64,000 bases of DNA, taken from positions 1 to 64,000 of the forward strand of contig JAUIMC010000006.1 in NCBI GenBank assembly GCA_030433215.1. The letters run 5' to 3'. A program made the position numbers and the translations under genes. The DNA is from Alphaproteobacteria bacterium. GTDB taxonomy: Bacteria; Pseudomonadota; Alphaproteobacteria; Caulobacterales; Parvularculaceae. The notes beneath the pieces were generated by a model. It was not told where the DNA came from. It did not search any database and saw nothing but the letters and a program-made list of their open reading frames with translations. Below are positions 17,394 through 26,980 of this stretch, piece after piece. The first letter of the stretch is position 1. Every line of letters begins with the position of its first letter.

Positions 17394-18683
17394 GTGAAAG
17401 TCCTGTTGGTTGGCGGCGGCGGCCGGGAGCATGCGCTGGCCTGGAAAATTGCGCAAAGCCCGGAATTGTCAAAGCTCTATCTGGCGCCTGGCGGCGCGGG
17501 GCTCAATCACCTTGGCGAAAAATTGACGATCGGAGACGGCGAGATTGAGGCGATCGCTGATTTCGCCGCCGAAAACGACGTTGATCTTGTTGTGGTCGGG
17601 CCGGAAGCCCCGCTCGCCGCCGGGTTGGGCGATTTGTTGCGCGACCGGGGCGTCCCCTGCTTCGGACCCGGAAAAGAGGCCGCGCAGCTCGAAGCCTCCA
17701 AAAGCTTCATGAAAGAGATCGCCAGCGCCGCCGGCGCGCCGACCGCCGCCTATGGCCGCTTCGAAGAGCCCGCGCCGGCGAAAGCTTTCCTGCGCGAACA
17801 GACCGCGCCTTACGTCATCAAGGCCGACGGGCTCGCCGCCGGCAAGGGCGTCGTCATCGCCGAAACCCTTGAAGACGCCGAAGCCGCTGTCGACGAGATG
17901 CTCGGCGGGAAGTTCGGCGCGGCGGGCGCGGCCATCGTCATCGAGGAATTCATGCGCGGCGAGGAAGCGAGCTTCTTTGCGATCACCGACGGCGAAAATA
18001 TTCTGCCGATGATCGACGCACAGGATCACAAGCGCGCCTATGACGGCGACACGGGGCCGAACACCGGCGGCATGGGCGCCTATTCCCCGGCGCCCGTCTT
18101 CACCGATAAGGTCCGCAAACGGACGATGACGGAAATCATCGAACCCGTGGTCGCGGAAATGAAAAAGCGCGGAACGCCTTATGTGGGCGTTCTTTACGCC
18201 GGGCTGATGATCGAGAACGAGCGCCCGCGGCTTGTGGAATTCAATGCGCGCTTCGGCGATCCCGAATGCCAGATCCTGATGCGCCGCCTTAAAAGCGATC
18301 TCCTGCCGGCGCTTTACAAGGCCGCGACCGGCGAGCTCGCCGGCGCGAGCCTCGACTGGTCCGACGACGCCGCCGCGCTCGTCGTGATGGCGGCGAAAGG
18401 CTATCCCGGCGCTTACGAAAAAGGCTCGGAGATCAACGGCGTCGAGACCGCCAACCAGCTCTCCGATGTGGTCGTCTTCCACGCCGGCACGAAGGCGGAA
18501 GGCGGCAAGCTGCTCGCCAATGGCGGGCGCGTGCTCAATGTCACCGCGACCGGCCGCGACATCGAAGAGGCCGTCACCCGCGCCTATTCGGGCGTCGCCG
18601 CCATCGACTGGCCGGGCGGCTTTTACCGCAAGGACATCGCCTGGCGCGCGCTTGAAAGACAGGACGCGGAGACGCGCGCGTGA
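17394..18683 (+). CDS. purD: Phosphoribosylamine-glycine ligase
   Basis: A 429-residue ATP-grasp enzyme that joins phosphoribosylamine and glycine in purine synthesis (GAR synthetase). It opens KVLLVGGGGREHALAWK and has VVGPEAPLAAGL, the ATP-grasp stretch YVIKADGLAAGKGVVIA and the metal-binding NARFGDPECQ. GTG 17394, with GGAG at 17381-17384, gives the standard N-terminus. The stop overlaps the GTG of the next gene by 4 nt, starting a coupled run of unrelated functions. Confidence 0.96.
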   Translation: MKVLLVGGGGREHALAWKIAQSPELSKLYLAPGGAGLNHLGEKLTIGDGEIEAIADFAAENDVDLVVVGPEAPLAAGLGDLLRDRGVPCFGPGKEAAQLEASKSFMKEIASAAGAPTAAYGRFEEPAPAKAFLREQTAPYVIKADGLAAGKGVVIAETLEDAEAAVDEMLGGKFGAAGAAIVIEEFMRGEEASFFAITDGENILPMIDAQDHKRAYDGDTGPNTGGMGAYSPAPVFTDKVRKRTMTEIIEPVVAEMKKRGTPYVGVLYAGLMIENERPRLVEFNARFGDPECQILMRRLKSDLLPALYKAATGELAGASLDWSDDAAALVVMAAKGYPGAYEKGSEINGVETANQLSDVVVFHAGTKAEGGKLLANGGRVLNVTATGRDIEEAVTRAYSGVAAIDWPGGFYRKDIAWRALERQDAETRA

Positions 18684-19567
18684 TCGCGCTTGAGGAATGG
18701 CGCAAGGCCGCAAGGCACAACCCCTGGGCGGGCCATCGCATCGCCTGCTGGACGGCGGACAATCCCGATCCGCAAAAGCCCTGGCTCCTCCTCATTCACG
18801 GCTATCCGACATCCTCCTGGGACTGGTCTGCGCTGTGGCAAAAGCTGGAGCCGCATTTCAATCTCGCGGCCCTCGACATGCTCGGCTTCGGGCTTTCCGA
18901 CAAACCGAAAAACATCGACTATTCGATTCTCGATCAAGCGGACATTCAGGAAGCGCTGCTCGAACGCATGGGCGCGGGCGAGGCGCATCTGTTCGTTCAT
19001 GATTACGGCAATACGGTCGGGCAGGAATTGCTGGCGCGCCATAATGAACGCTCCTTAAGCTTCGCCTTGAAATCCATGGTGTTCCTCAATGGCGGGCTGT
19101 TTCCGGAACAGCACCGCGCGCGGCCGGTTCAGAAGCTGGGGCTCTCTCCGCTCGGGCCTCTCCTCGGCATGATGATGACCAAGGAAAAATTCCGCGCGGC
19201 CTTCGACAAGATTTTCGGGCCCGACACCAGGGCCTCGGACGAAGAGATCGACGGGCACTGGGCGCTGATCAACGAAAATGGCGGCCGCAGGATCCTGCAC
19301 AAGCTTTTGCATTACATTCCCGAACGCCAGGCCCTGCGCGCGCGCTGGGTCGGGGCGCTGAAAGACGCATCCGTTCCGCTGCGCCTCATTGACGGCGGCA
19401 TGGACCCGGTCTCGGGCAAGCATCTTTACGACTATTATCTCGAACAGGTCCCGAACGCCGACGCGGTTCTCCTCGAAGACATCGGCCATTATCCGCATAC
19501 GGAAGCGCCGGGCCGCGTGCTCGATGCTTTTTTCGTCTTTCACAAGAAACTTGGAACACTCACATGA
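18680..19567 (+). CDS. Alpha/beta hydrolase, haloalkane dehalogenase/MEST-like
   Basis: A 295-residue alpha/beta hydrolase. LLLIHGYPTSSWDW forms the oxyanion region. VHDYGNTVGQE places an Asp at the nucleophile elbow, as in haloalkane dehalogenases and epoxide hydrolases rather than Ser esterases. DIGHYPHTE near the end supplies the catalytic His. The overall pattern matches the MEST-like subgroup, whose substrate is unknown. GTG start shares 4 nt with the purD stop, and its own stop shares 4 nt with the GDT1 gene. No signal peptide. Confidence 0.82.
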   Translation: MIALEEWRKAARHNPWAGHRIACWTADNPDPQKPWLLLIHGYPTSSWDWSALWQKLEPHFNLAALDMLGFGLSDKPKNIDYSILDQADIQEALLERMGAGEAHLFVHDYGNTVGQELLARHNERSLSFALKSMVFLNGGLFPEQHRARPVQKLGLSPLGPLLGMMMTKEKFRAAFDKIFGPDTRASDEEIDGHWALINENGGRRILHKLLHYIPERQALRARWVGALKDASVPLRLIDGGMDPVSGKHLYDYYLEQVPNADAVLLEDIGHYPHTEAPGRVLDAFFVFHKKLGTLT

Positions 19568-19842
19568 CAGCCTTTCTTTCGATCTTCGTCACCGTTTTCC
19601 TCGCCGAGCTCGGCGACAAGACCCAGCTTGCGACGGTCCTGTTCGCGAGCGACGGGGGCAAATCGAAAGCGATGGTCTTCGCGGCGGCGGCCCTGGCGCT
19701 GGTCGCCTCCACCGGGCTTGCGGTGCTCGCCGGCGCGGCGGCGGACAAATGGCTTTCCGCGCTGCCATTGAAGCTTATCGCCGGCGCCGGATTTGTTATT
19801 ATCGGCGGGCTCATGATCCTCGATCACTTCCGCGCTGCATAA
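19564..19842 (+). CDS. GDT1/TMEM165 (UPF0016) family membrane protein, single-repeat form
   Basis: A 92-residue membrane protein with three predicted helices and the family signature ELGDKTQLA near residue 15. GDT1/TMEM165 and bacterial MneA proteins carry Mn2+ or Ca2+ out of the cytosol. Most have two repeats (near 190 residues), whereas this one has a single repeat and would have to dimerise. Only one copy of the signature is visible here. ATG lies inside the preceding hydrolase stop (ATGA). Confidence 0.85.
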   Translation: MTAFLSIFVTVFLAELGDKTQLATVLFASDGGKSKAMVFAAAALALVASTGLAVLAGAAADKWLSALPLKLIAGAGFVIIGGLMILDHFRAA

Positions 19843-19860
19843 AACGAACAAGGAAACGCC

Positions 19861-20922
19861 ATGACCGACGCAGAAGACTTCACCGGACTTGGCGACACGC
19901 CGGAACATCTGAAATTCGACGAAGGCGCGCTCGACGCCTATATGCGCGAACATGTCGAGGGCTATGAAGGCCCGCTCTCGGTCAAGAAGTTCAAGGGCGG
20001 CCAGTCGAACCCAACCTATCTCATCACGACGCCGTCGAAGAAATATGTCTTGCGACGCAAGCCGCCGGGCAAGCTCCTCCCTTCCGCGCATGCGGTGGAC
20101 CGCGAATACAAGGTGATGACGGCGCTTCACGCGCAAGGCTTCCCCGCGCCGAAAACCTATACGCTCTGCGAAGACGAAGCGGTCGTCGGCACGGCGTTTT
20201 TCATCATGGACTTCGTCGAGGGCCGCATCTTCTGGGACGCCAGCCTTCCGGAAGTGGAAAAGGAAAAGCGCAAGCCGCTGTTTCACGCGCTGATCGACAC
20301 GCTCGCCGACCTTCACACCATCGACTACGAAAAAGCGGGGCTCGGCGATTACGGCAAGCCCGGCAATTATTTCGAGCGCCAGATCGGGCGCTGGTCAAAA
20401 CAATATGAGGCGGCGGAAACCAGCGACATCGAGGAGATGAACAATCTCATCAAATGGCTGCCCACCGCGATCCCCTCCGACGACGCGACTTCCATCGTTC
20501 ACGGCGATTATCGTTTCGACAATGCGATCATGCACCCGAGCGAGCCGAAGACGCTGGCGATCCTCGACTGGGAGCTTTCGACTCTCGGCCACCCCCTCGC
20601 CGACTTCACGTACTTTCTCATGGTCTGGCACATGCCGAAATCGGTGCGCGGCGGGCTGATGGGCGTCGATCTTGAGGCGCAAGGGCTGCCCACCATCGAC
20701 GAGGCAGTCGCACGCTATTCTGCGAAGACAGGCCGCGACGGCGTTCCCGATGTGGATTTCTGCCTCGCCTACAACATGTTCCGCCTCGCCTCCATCGTGC
20801 AGGGCGTTTATGCGCGCTCACTGCAAGGGAACGCGTCATCGCCCGCCGCGAAGGAAATGGGCGCGCAGGTCAAACCCCTCGCCGCGCTGGCCTGGGGCTT
20901 TGCGCAGAAGGCGGGGGCTTAG
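19861..20922 (+). CDS. Aminoglycoside-phosphotransferase-like kinase (ACAD10/11 type)
   Basis: A 353-residue APH-fold protein. KFKGGQSNPTYLI and YVLRRKPPGKLLPSAHAV are the nucleotide and Lys strands; VHGDYRFDNAIMHP is the catalytic loop with Asp, and ILDWELSTLGHPLADF holds the metal-binding Asp. This subgroup resembles the kinase domain of acyl-CoA dehydrogenase 10/11, which phosphorylates 4-hydroxyacyl-CoA, and in bacteria is usually tied to fatty-acid or acyl-CoA catabolism. An antibiotic-resistance role is unlikely. It follows GDT1 by 18 bases. Confidence 0.85.
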   Translation: MTDAEDFTGLGDTPEHLKFDEGALDAYMREHVEGYEGPLSVKKFKGGQSNPTYLITTPSKKYVLRRKPPGKLLPSAHAVDREYKVMTALHAQGFPAPKTYTLCEDEAVVGTAFFIMDFVEGRIFWDASLPEVEKEKRKPLFHALIDTLADLHTIDYEKAGLGDYGKPGNYFERQIGRWSKQYEAAETSDIEEMNNLIKWLPTAIPSDDATSIVHGDYRFDNAIMHPSEPKTLAILDWELSTLGHPLADFTYFLMVWHMPKSVRGGLMGVDLEAQGLPTIDEAVARYSAKTGRDGVPDVDFCLAYNMFRLASIVQGVYARSLQGNASSPAAKEMGAQVKPLAALAWGFAQKAGA

Positions 20923-20956
20923 AAAGTCTGAAACGAAACGCGATGCGTTCTCGCCC

Positions 20957-21029
20957 GCTCATCCCCGCGAAAGCGGGGATCCAGAAGAGTTCGCCTTGTT
21001 AGTGGATCCCCGCTTTCGCGGGGATGAGC
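20957..21029. repeat. 26-base-arm inverted repeat around ATCCCCGCGAAAGCGGGGAT
   Basis: The arm at 20957-20982 is repeated in inverse at 21004-21029. Each arm is itself a hairpin (ATCCCCGC-GAAA-GCGGGGAT). It lies between convergent kinase and flippase genes. This is the common alphaproteobacterial CATCCCCGCGAAAGCGGGGATCC dispersed repeat, and it could also stop transcription from both sides. Confidence 0.8.
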
Positions 21030-21049
21030 GGCGTAAAAAGCGCAAGCGC

Positions 21050-22354
21050 TCAGGCTTTCAACAACGCCGCGAGCAACACCGCGCTCAACACCGCCCAGCC
21101 GGTCATGATGGCGAGCGGTGCGGCGATGACGCCAACCGCCGTCAGCATGAAGGCGAGAAACGCCAGATGCGCCGCGGCGCCGGACGCCTGCGCGCCTAAA
21201 GCCCAGCCGGCCCGCCCGCGCGCGAGGACGGCGCTCTCGAGACCGAGCGCGGTGATCTTGAAAATCTGCGCGAAGGCCATAAGCGCAATCAGCGGCGCGG
21301 CGGCGGCGAACGCTTCGCCCCCGACGCCCACCGCCAGCGGCCGGCGCAGGAAGAAATAAAGCCCGATGACAGGAAGCGCGATCAGGACCGCCATGGCGAT
21401 CGACTGAAACGCGGTCTTCGCCATTTCCCGCAAGCCCTTTTCGGCCTCGATGCGCGACAGTTCGGGAAAGGTCGCCTGGTTGAACATGTTGACGGGCTGG
21501 GCGAGCACATTCGCCAGGTTGAAGGCGAGCTTGAAGAGGCCCGCCGCGGCCGGCCCCAACACGCCGCCGACGATCAGCAGGGGAACATTGTCGTGCATGA
21601 GGTCGATGGAACTCGAAAGGTTCGTCTTCACCATGAAGGGAAGCCACGCCTTGTCCGCAGGCCGGTCCGCCTTGCCGGTGAGTTTTGGCGTCAACTTTTT
21701 CCTTTGCAGCTCGCGCCAGCCGAGAACCCACAGGCTCGCGCCATGGACGAAGACGGATGCGATCCACACCACGAGAAAGGCGCCGAGACTCGCATCCGTC
21801 AGCCACAGGATGATCGCGCCGATAAACCGGATCAGCGGCATCAGCGTCAGTTGCCAGCCGAGGATCTTGAACCGGTCGTAGAGACGCAACACGCCCGTGG
21901 GCGTCGCGGCGATCAGGAAAGGCGTCGCGAAACAGTAAGCCGTAATGAGGCCGCGAATGTCGTCGGACCAGCCGAAGGCGCGCGCCGCGAAAGGCGCGAC
22001 GGCAAGCGCCACCGCGACGGACACAACCGCGCTGATCAGGTCGAGACGGATCGTATAGCGCAGGAGATCCCGGAGCCGGTCATCGTCTCCCTCGCGGATC
22101 ATCGGCGCGCCGAAGCGGATCACCGCCTGCCAGGACTGGAAGCGCGCAATCCCCGCGATGACATGGGCGTAGGCGTGGGCGAGAACGAGCGCGCCCATGC
22201 CTTCGGGCCCCAGCCCGCGCGCGGCGATGGCGAGATAAGCGAGACTTAAAACGCCGCCTGCCGCCTTGCCGGACAGGAGCTTGCCGGCGTTCGCCATGAT
22301 GCGCCGCACCGGCCCCGCCGCTGGTCCCGCTTTTTCCGTTTCGGTGTTCGTCAT
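21050..22354 (-). CDS. Polysaccharide/oligosaccharide flippase (Wzx/MATE-like)
   Basis: A 434-residue polytopic protein with about 12 hydrophobic segments. Typical features are GGVLSLAYLAIAARGLGPEG near the N-terminus and VGGVLGPAAAGLFKLAFNLANVLAQP in the middle, as in the polysaccharide biosynthesis/MVF-type exporter superfamily. It probably flips lipid-linked sugar units across the inner membrane. No glycosyltransferase genes are adjacent, so it stands alone. It shares strand with the upstream CTERM gene but is separated from it by two hairpin terminators. Confidence 0.85.
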   Translation of the reverse strand: MTNTETEKAGPAAGPVRRIMANAGKLLSGKAAGGVLSLAYLAIAARGLGPEGMGALVLAHAYAHVIAGIARFQSWQAVIRFGAPMIREGDDDRLRDLLRYTIRLDLISAVVSVAVALAVAPFAARAFGWSDDIRGLITAYCFATPFLIAATPTGVLRLYDRFKILGWQLTLMPLIRFIGAIILWLTDASLGAFLVVWIASVFVHGASLWVLGWRELQRKKLTPKLTGKADRPADKAWLPFMVKTNLSSSIDLMHDNVPLLIVGGVLGPAAAGLFKLAFNLANVLAQPVNMFNQATFPELSRIEAEKGLREMAKTAFQSIAMAVLIALPVIGLYFFLRRPLAVGVGGEAFAAAAPLIALMAFAQIFKITALGLESAVLARGRAGWALGAQASGAAAHLAFLAFMLTAVGVIAAPLAIMTGWAVLSAVLLAALLKA

Positions 22355-22473
22355 TCGCCGCGCCCGCGCCTTTCAGGCTCTTTTACGCTGTTTCAGCGCA
22401 CATACAGTTTATTCGACCGTGCTTTCAATCGGCCTTTATAGGACGCTTCGCGCCCGGCGCTGGTCGCCGACGC

Positions 22474-22533
22474 AAAAAACCCCGCCGCAAACGGCGGGGC
22501 CGGACATGAAAAAGCCGGCCCGAAGGCCGGCTT
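22474..22533 (-). terminator. Tandem intrinsic terminators downstream of the CTERM-protein gene
   Basis: Two GC-rich hairpins lie between the CTERM gene and the flippase. The stem AAGCCGGCC/GGCCGGCTT at 22512-22533 is followed on the minus strand by TTTTTC. The stem CCCCGCC/GGCGGGG at 22480-22499 is followed by TTTTTT. Both end leftward transcription from 22561-23304. Confidence 0.8.
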
Positions 22534-22560
22534 TCCATCTCGCAGAATTTGCGAAGCTTC

Positions 22561-23304
22561 TTAGGCCGACTTGCGGCGGCGCGAAGCGAAGCCGAGGCCG
22601 GCAAGGCCGGACAGCAGCAGCGGAAGCGCGGCCGGAACCGGAACCTGGTTCACCGTCAGCTGGCCGATCGAGAAGCCGGTCGGGAAATCTTCGCCAAGGT
22701 CAAGCGCCGTCAGAAGGAAGCGCTTGCCAGCAACGCCAAGCTCAGCGAGCATGTCGACGCTGGTGACGTCATAGACCATCGAGAAGATTTCGACATCGGA
22801 CGTGTCAAAGACTTGCAGCAGGAAAGAGCCGCAGGTGCCTTCGATCGTCGCCGGCGTCACATTCGAGCAGCTCGTGTCGGCGCCGGCGTTGAATTCAACG
22901 TCGGTCACGCGAACAAGGCTGTTGAAGATGAATTCAATCGCCTCGCCCGAGCTGGACTGCGTTTGGTCAGCGCTGGTGTCGCCGAATTCCGACCACACGC
23001 CGAGACCGGAGTCAGCCGGCGAACGGTCTTGAATGAGGCGAGTCGCCTCACCGCCGGTGTAGCCGTTAACGGTCAGGTCAACGCCGTCTTGTTCATATTC
23101 AAGGCTCTGCCAGACACCGCCAACTTCAACGTTGCAGATGTCCGTCGGAGTGACGAGAGACCCGCAGGTCGCGTCGCTCGCGTTCGTCGGAGTGACATTG
23201 TTGACACTCGTGGCGCCTTTGAAAACAAAGGTCGCCGCATTCGCCGGAGCCGCCATTAGGCCCGCAGCGGCAAGGGCTGCCGCCATGTAGCGAAGGGTTT
23301 TCAT
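22561..23304 (-). CDS. Exported protein with VPxxA-type CTERM sorting signal
   Basis: A 247-residue protein with an N-terminal signal peptide (AAALAAAGLMAAPANA). Its C-terminus reads VPVPAALPLLLSGLAGLGFASRRRK: a VPxPA motif, a hydrophobic helix and a basic end, the tripartite signal of the VPLPA/PEP-CTERM class processed by exosortases. The body is of unknown fold and contains several Cys (CGSLVTPTDIC, CSN, CGSF). It is probably secreted and surface- or matrix-bound. No exosortase or EPS genes are in the window. Transcription is monocistronic, ending at tandem terminators. Confidence 0.82.
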   Translation of the reverse strand: MKTLRYMAAALAAAGLMAAPANAATFVFKGATSVNNVTPTNASDATCGSLVTPTDICNVEVGGVWQSLEYEQDGVDLTVNGYTGGEATRLIQDRSPADSGLGVWSEFGDTSADQTQSSSGEAIEFIFNSLVRVTDVEFNAGADTSCSNVTPATIEGTCGSFLLQVFDTSDVEIFSMVYDVTSVDMLAELGVAGKRFLLTALDLGEDFPTGFSIGQLTVNQVPVPAALPLLLSGLAGLGFASRRRKSA

Positions 23305-23707
23305 GGTTTAGTCCCCCACTCAAACTGATCATCCGGAATGCGCCGGACCGCGCATCATTAAAACTCTTTTAACGACACGCCCCAATCTCCGCGTTTTCAG
23401 GGGTTTGTCAATTGGTTTAAAAGCGTTAACCCAAAGTTTTTCGCTGCAACGCAACATTAGAGCGCACCCCCGCCAGGAAATTCCCGCATGACGGGAAAAT
23501 TAACTCCTCTCGGGAACGAAACCAAATTTTCCCCAGCGCCCCGCTCCCTGTTTCAGACGCACCGCAGGGCGCCGCCGTCGCTGCCTGGATGGCGCCGATT
23601 CGGCCCGCCCAAAGGCCGCATTGCGGGGGCTGGCGGGCCCGGGCTAAACCGGAGAAGCTGGTCTCTCGCCGCCGTCCCTCTCTCAGCCCTTTCCAAGGAG
23701 CCTGTTC
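23305..23707. other. 403-base divergent intergenic region
   Basis: Separates the CTERM-protein gene and the amidohydrolase. The first 150 bases are AT-rich with TTTTAAC and GTTAACCC words and probably hold the promoter of the CTERM gene. The rest is GC-rich without a convincing gene. CCAAGGAG at 23693-23700 is the RBS of the amidohydrolase. Confidence 0.5.
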
Positions 23708-25408
<1,701 letters not shown>

Positions 25409-25463
25409 AGCGTGCCGCGCATAAGTGGTCTCCTCTTATGCGCAACAGACACGCGCAAAAAAA

Positions 25464-25513
25464 GACCTAAAGCACGTCGACCGACTCCGATGAAACGAGA
25501 CGTGCTTTAGGTC
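25464..25513 (-). terminator. 15-bp perfect inverted repeat terminator
   Basis: GACCTAAAGCACGTC (25464-25478) pairs perfectly with GACGTGCTTTAGGTC (25499-25513), followed on the minus strand by a run of seven T. The right arm contains the stop codon of the VOC gene (25507-25509). It is also likely to be a dispersed REP-type element of the TAAAGCACGT family. Confidence 0.8.
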
Positions 25514-25926
25514 GCGAACAGACGGCCGATATCGTCGAAATATTTGAACTCGAGCGCATTGCCGGCCGGGTCGAGCAGAAAGAACGTTCCCTGCTCGCCG
25601 GGCTCGCCCTTGAAGCGGACATAAGGCTCGATGATGAACGCGGTCCCCGCGGCGATCAGCTTGTCGGCGAGCGCGCGCCATTGCGGCTCGTCGAGAATGA
25701 GGCCGAAATGTTTCGCGGGCACGGCCTTGCCGTCGACTTCGTTCGTCACCGCGCCGCCGCATTCCTCCGGCGCGAGATGGGTCACAAGCTGGTGACCGAA
25801 AAAGTCGAAATCGATCCATTTGGCGTCGCGCCGCCCGCGCGGGCACCCGAAAAGGTCGCCGTAAAAGGCTTCCGCCGCGGCGAGATCGTCAACCGGGATG
25901 GCGAGGTGAAACAGCGGCGCGCTCAT
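25507..25926 (-). CDS. VOC (glyoxalase/bleomycin-resistance) family protein
   Basis: A 139-residue VOC-fold protein with paired beta-alpha-beta units: FHLAIPVDDLAAAEAFYGDLFGC at the start and GTFFLLDPAGNALEFKYF at the end. His, Glu and the internal HFGLIL strand provide possible metal ligands (H-H-E pattern), typical of glyoxalases or dioxygenases. The substrate is unknown. The ATG 25926 gives the compact domain; an upstream in-frame start would only add a disordered tail. Its stop lies inside a terminator hairpin. Confidence 0.82.
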   Translation of the reverse strand: MSAPLFHLAIPVDDLAAAEAFYGDLFGCPRGRRDAKWIDFDFFGHQLVTHLAPEECGGAVTNEVDGKAVPAKHFGLILDEPQWRALADKLIAAGTAFIIEPYVRFKGEPGEQGTFFLLDPAGNALEFKYFDDIGRLFAT

Positions 25927-26009
25927 GGACGTTCTCCTTCTGCGGGGCCCGGCAGCGGCCGAAGGGGGCGGCGCTTGCATCTTGGCCCGCGAAAGGCGAA
26001 ATACCGCTT

Positions 26010-26582
26010 ATGCGTATGATTGGAAACCGGCAAATTCTGCGGACCGCCCACGCTTGCCTGATGGCGGCAGCGTTCACATATATGGTCTGTCTAGCCCAGG
26101 CGGCGCCGGCGCCTGCAACGCAAAAGGAGCAAGTCTTGCCGGACAAGTTTACGGCCCTGAGGCCCGGCTTTTCGGTCTCGCCCCAGCTCACCGTCGACGA
26201 CATCGCGGACGCGGCCAAGGCCGGCTATACGCTGATCGTCAATAACCGGCCCGACGGCGAAATGTTCGGCCAGCCAGAGAGCGCCGATCTCGAAGCCGCC
26301 GCCCGCAAGGCCGGGCTCGCCTATGTGCATATCCCCGTAGACGGGCGCGGCATTTCCATGAGCCACATTTCCGCCCTGAAATCCGCGTTAGAGGAAGCCG
26401 GCGACAAAACCGTCGCCTTTTGCCGCTCCGGCGCGCGCTCGACCGTGTTGCAGAGCTATCTCGCCGCCGCCGAAGGGCGCGACCCGGACGCCATCATCGC
26501 CGAAGCCGAGAAGGCCGGTTACGACATCAGGGGCCAGCGCCCGGCGCTCGAAGCGTTGAAGGCGGCCCGCCAAGAGGACTGA
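26010..26582 (+). CDS. TIGR01244 family phosphatase/sulfurtransferase-like protein (Blh-like)
   Basis: A 190-residue protein with an N-terminal hydrophobic leader (cleavage likely after AQA near 31), so probably periplasmic. The fold resembles the N-terminal part of the beta-lactamase hydrolase-like protein Blh: VSPQLTVDDIADAAKAGYTLIVNNRPDGE, then VHIPVDGRGI and the catalytic loop FCRSGARS (Cys near 138, Arg near 143). This loop is found in DSP/rhodanese-like enzymes. In Blh-type loci the role is tied to H2S or persulfide handling, but no such neighbours are seen here. An NTR-like secreted protein follows after 8 bases. Confidence 0.8.
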   Translation: MRMIGNRQILRTAHACLMAAAFTYMVCLAQAAPAPATQKEQVLPDKFTALRPGFSVSPQLTVDDIADAAKAGYTLIVNNRPDGEMFGQPESADLEAAARKAGLAYVHIPVDGRGISMSHISALKSALEEAGDKTVAFCRSGARSTVLQSYLAAAEGRDPDAIIAEAEKAGYDIRGQRPALEALKAARQED

Positions 26583-26590
26583 AGCCTTAA

Positions 26591-26968
26591 ATGACCCTGT
26601 TTGCGTTGCTGTTGTCCATGGCGCTCCAAAGCGCCGATCCTTATGCGCCGCCGCCCCTGCTGGGCCAGGACGAGTCCGACTGCGCCTGCCCCGCCGGCAG
26701 CGAGGCGGATGTGACCGTCAGCGGCTATGTGATCGATGCAAAAGTGATCCTCGGCGCCGACCGGCGTTCGGTGGAGGACCGCATGGCGACGATTTTCGAT
26801 GTGGCCGACTCGAGCGATCCGGACATCAGCGGGCGGACCGCCGTCTGGCACACAGTCGACGAAGACTCTTGCGGCGTGACCTTCGATTACGGAAAAAAAT
26901 ATTCCGTGCCCGCACGGTATAATGACGACGGCGAACTTGAAACCGACAGTTGCCTGATGGGCGAGTGA
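26591..26968 (+). CDS. Small secreted Cys-rich protein, TIMP/NTR-like pattern
   Basis: A 125-residue protein with a short signal peptide (about 1-16). The mature part opens with CAC, continues with a VTVSGYVIDAKVI strand, and ends with CGVTFDYGKKYSVPARY and a final Cys in LETDSC. That spacing of an N-terminal CxC, a CG-x-x-F-x-x-G-x-x-Y motif and a last T-x-x-C is the sequence layout of TIMP/netrin-type (OB-fold) domains. The similarity is by eye only. It begins 8 bases after the Blh-like gene and is likely to be co-transcribed and exported with it. The function, and any protease target, are unknown. Confidence 0.6.
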   Translation: MTLFALLLSMALQSADPYAPPPLLGQDESDCACPAGSEADVTVSGYVIDAKVILGADRRSVEDRMATIFDVADSSDPDISGRTAVWHTVDEDSCGVTFDYGKKYSVPARYNDDGELETDSCLMGE

Positions 26969-26980
26969 GTTTGCTGCCGC

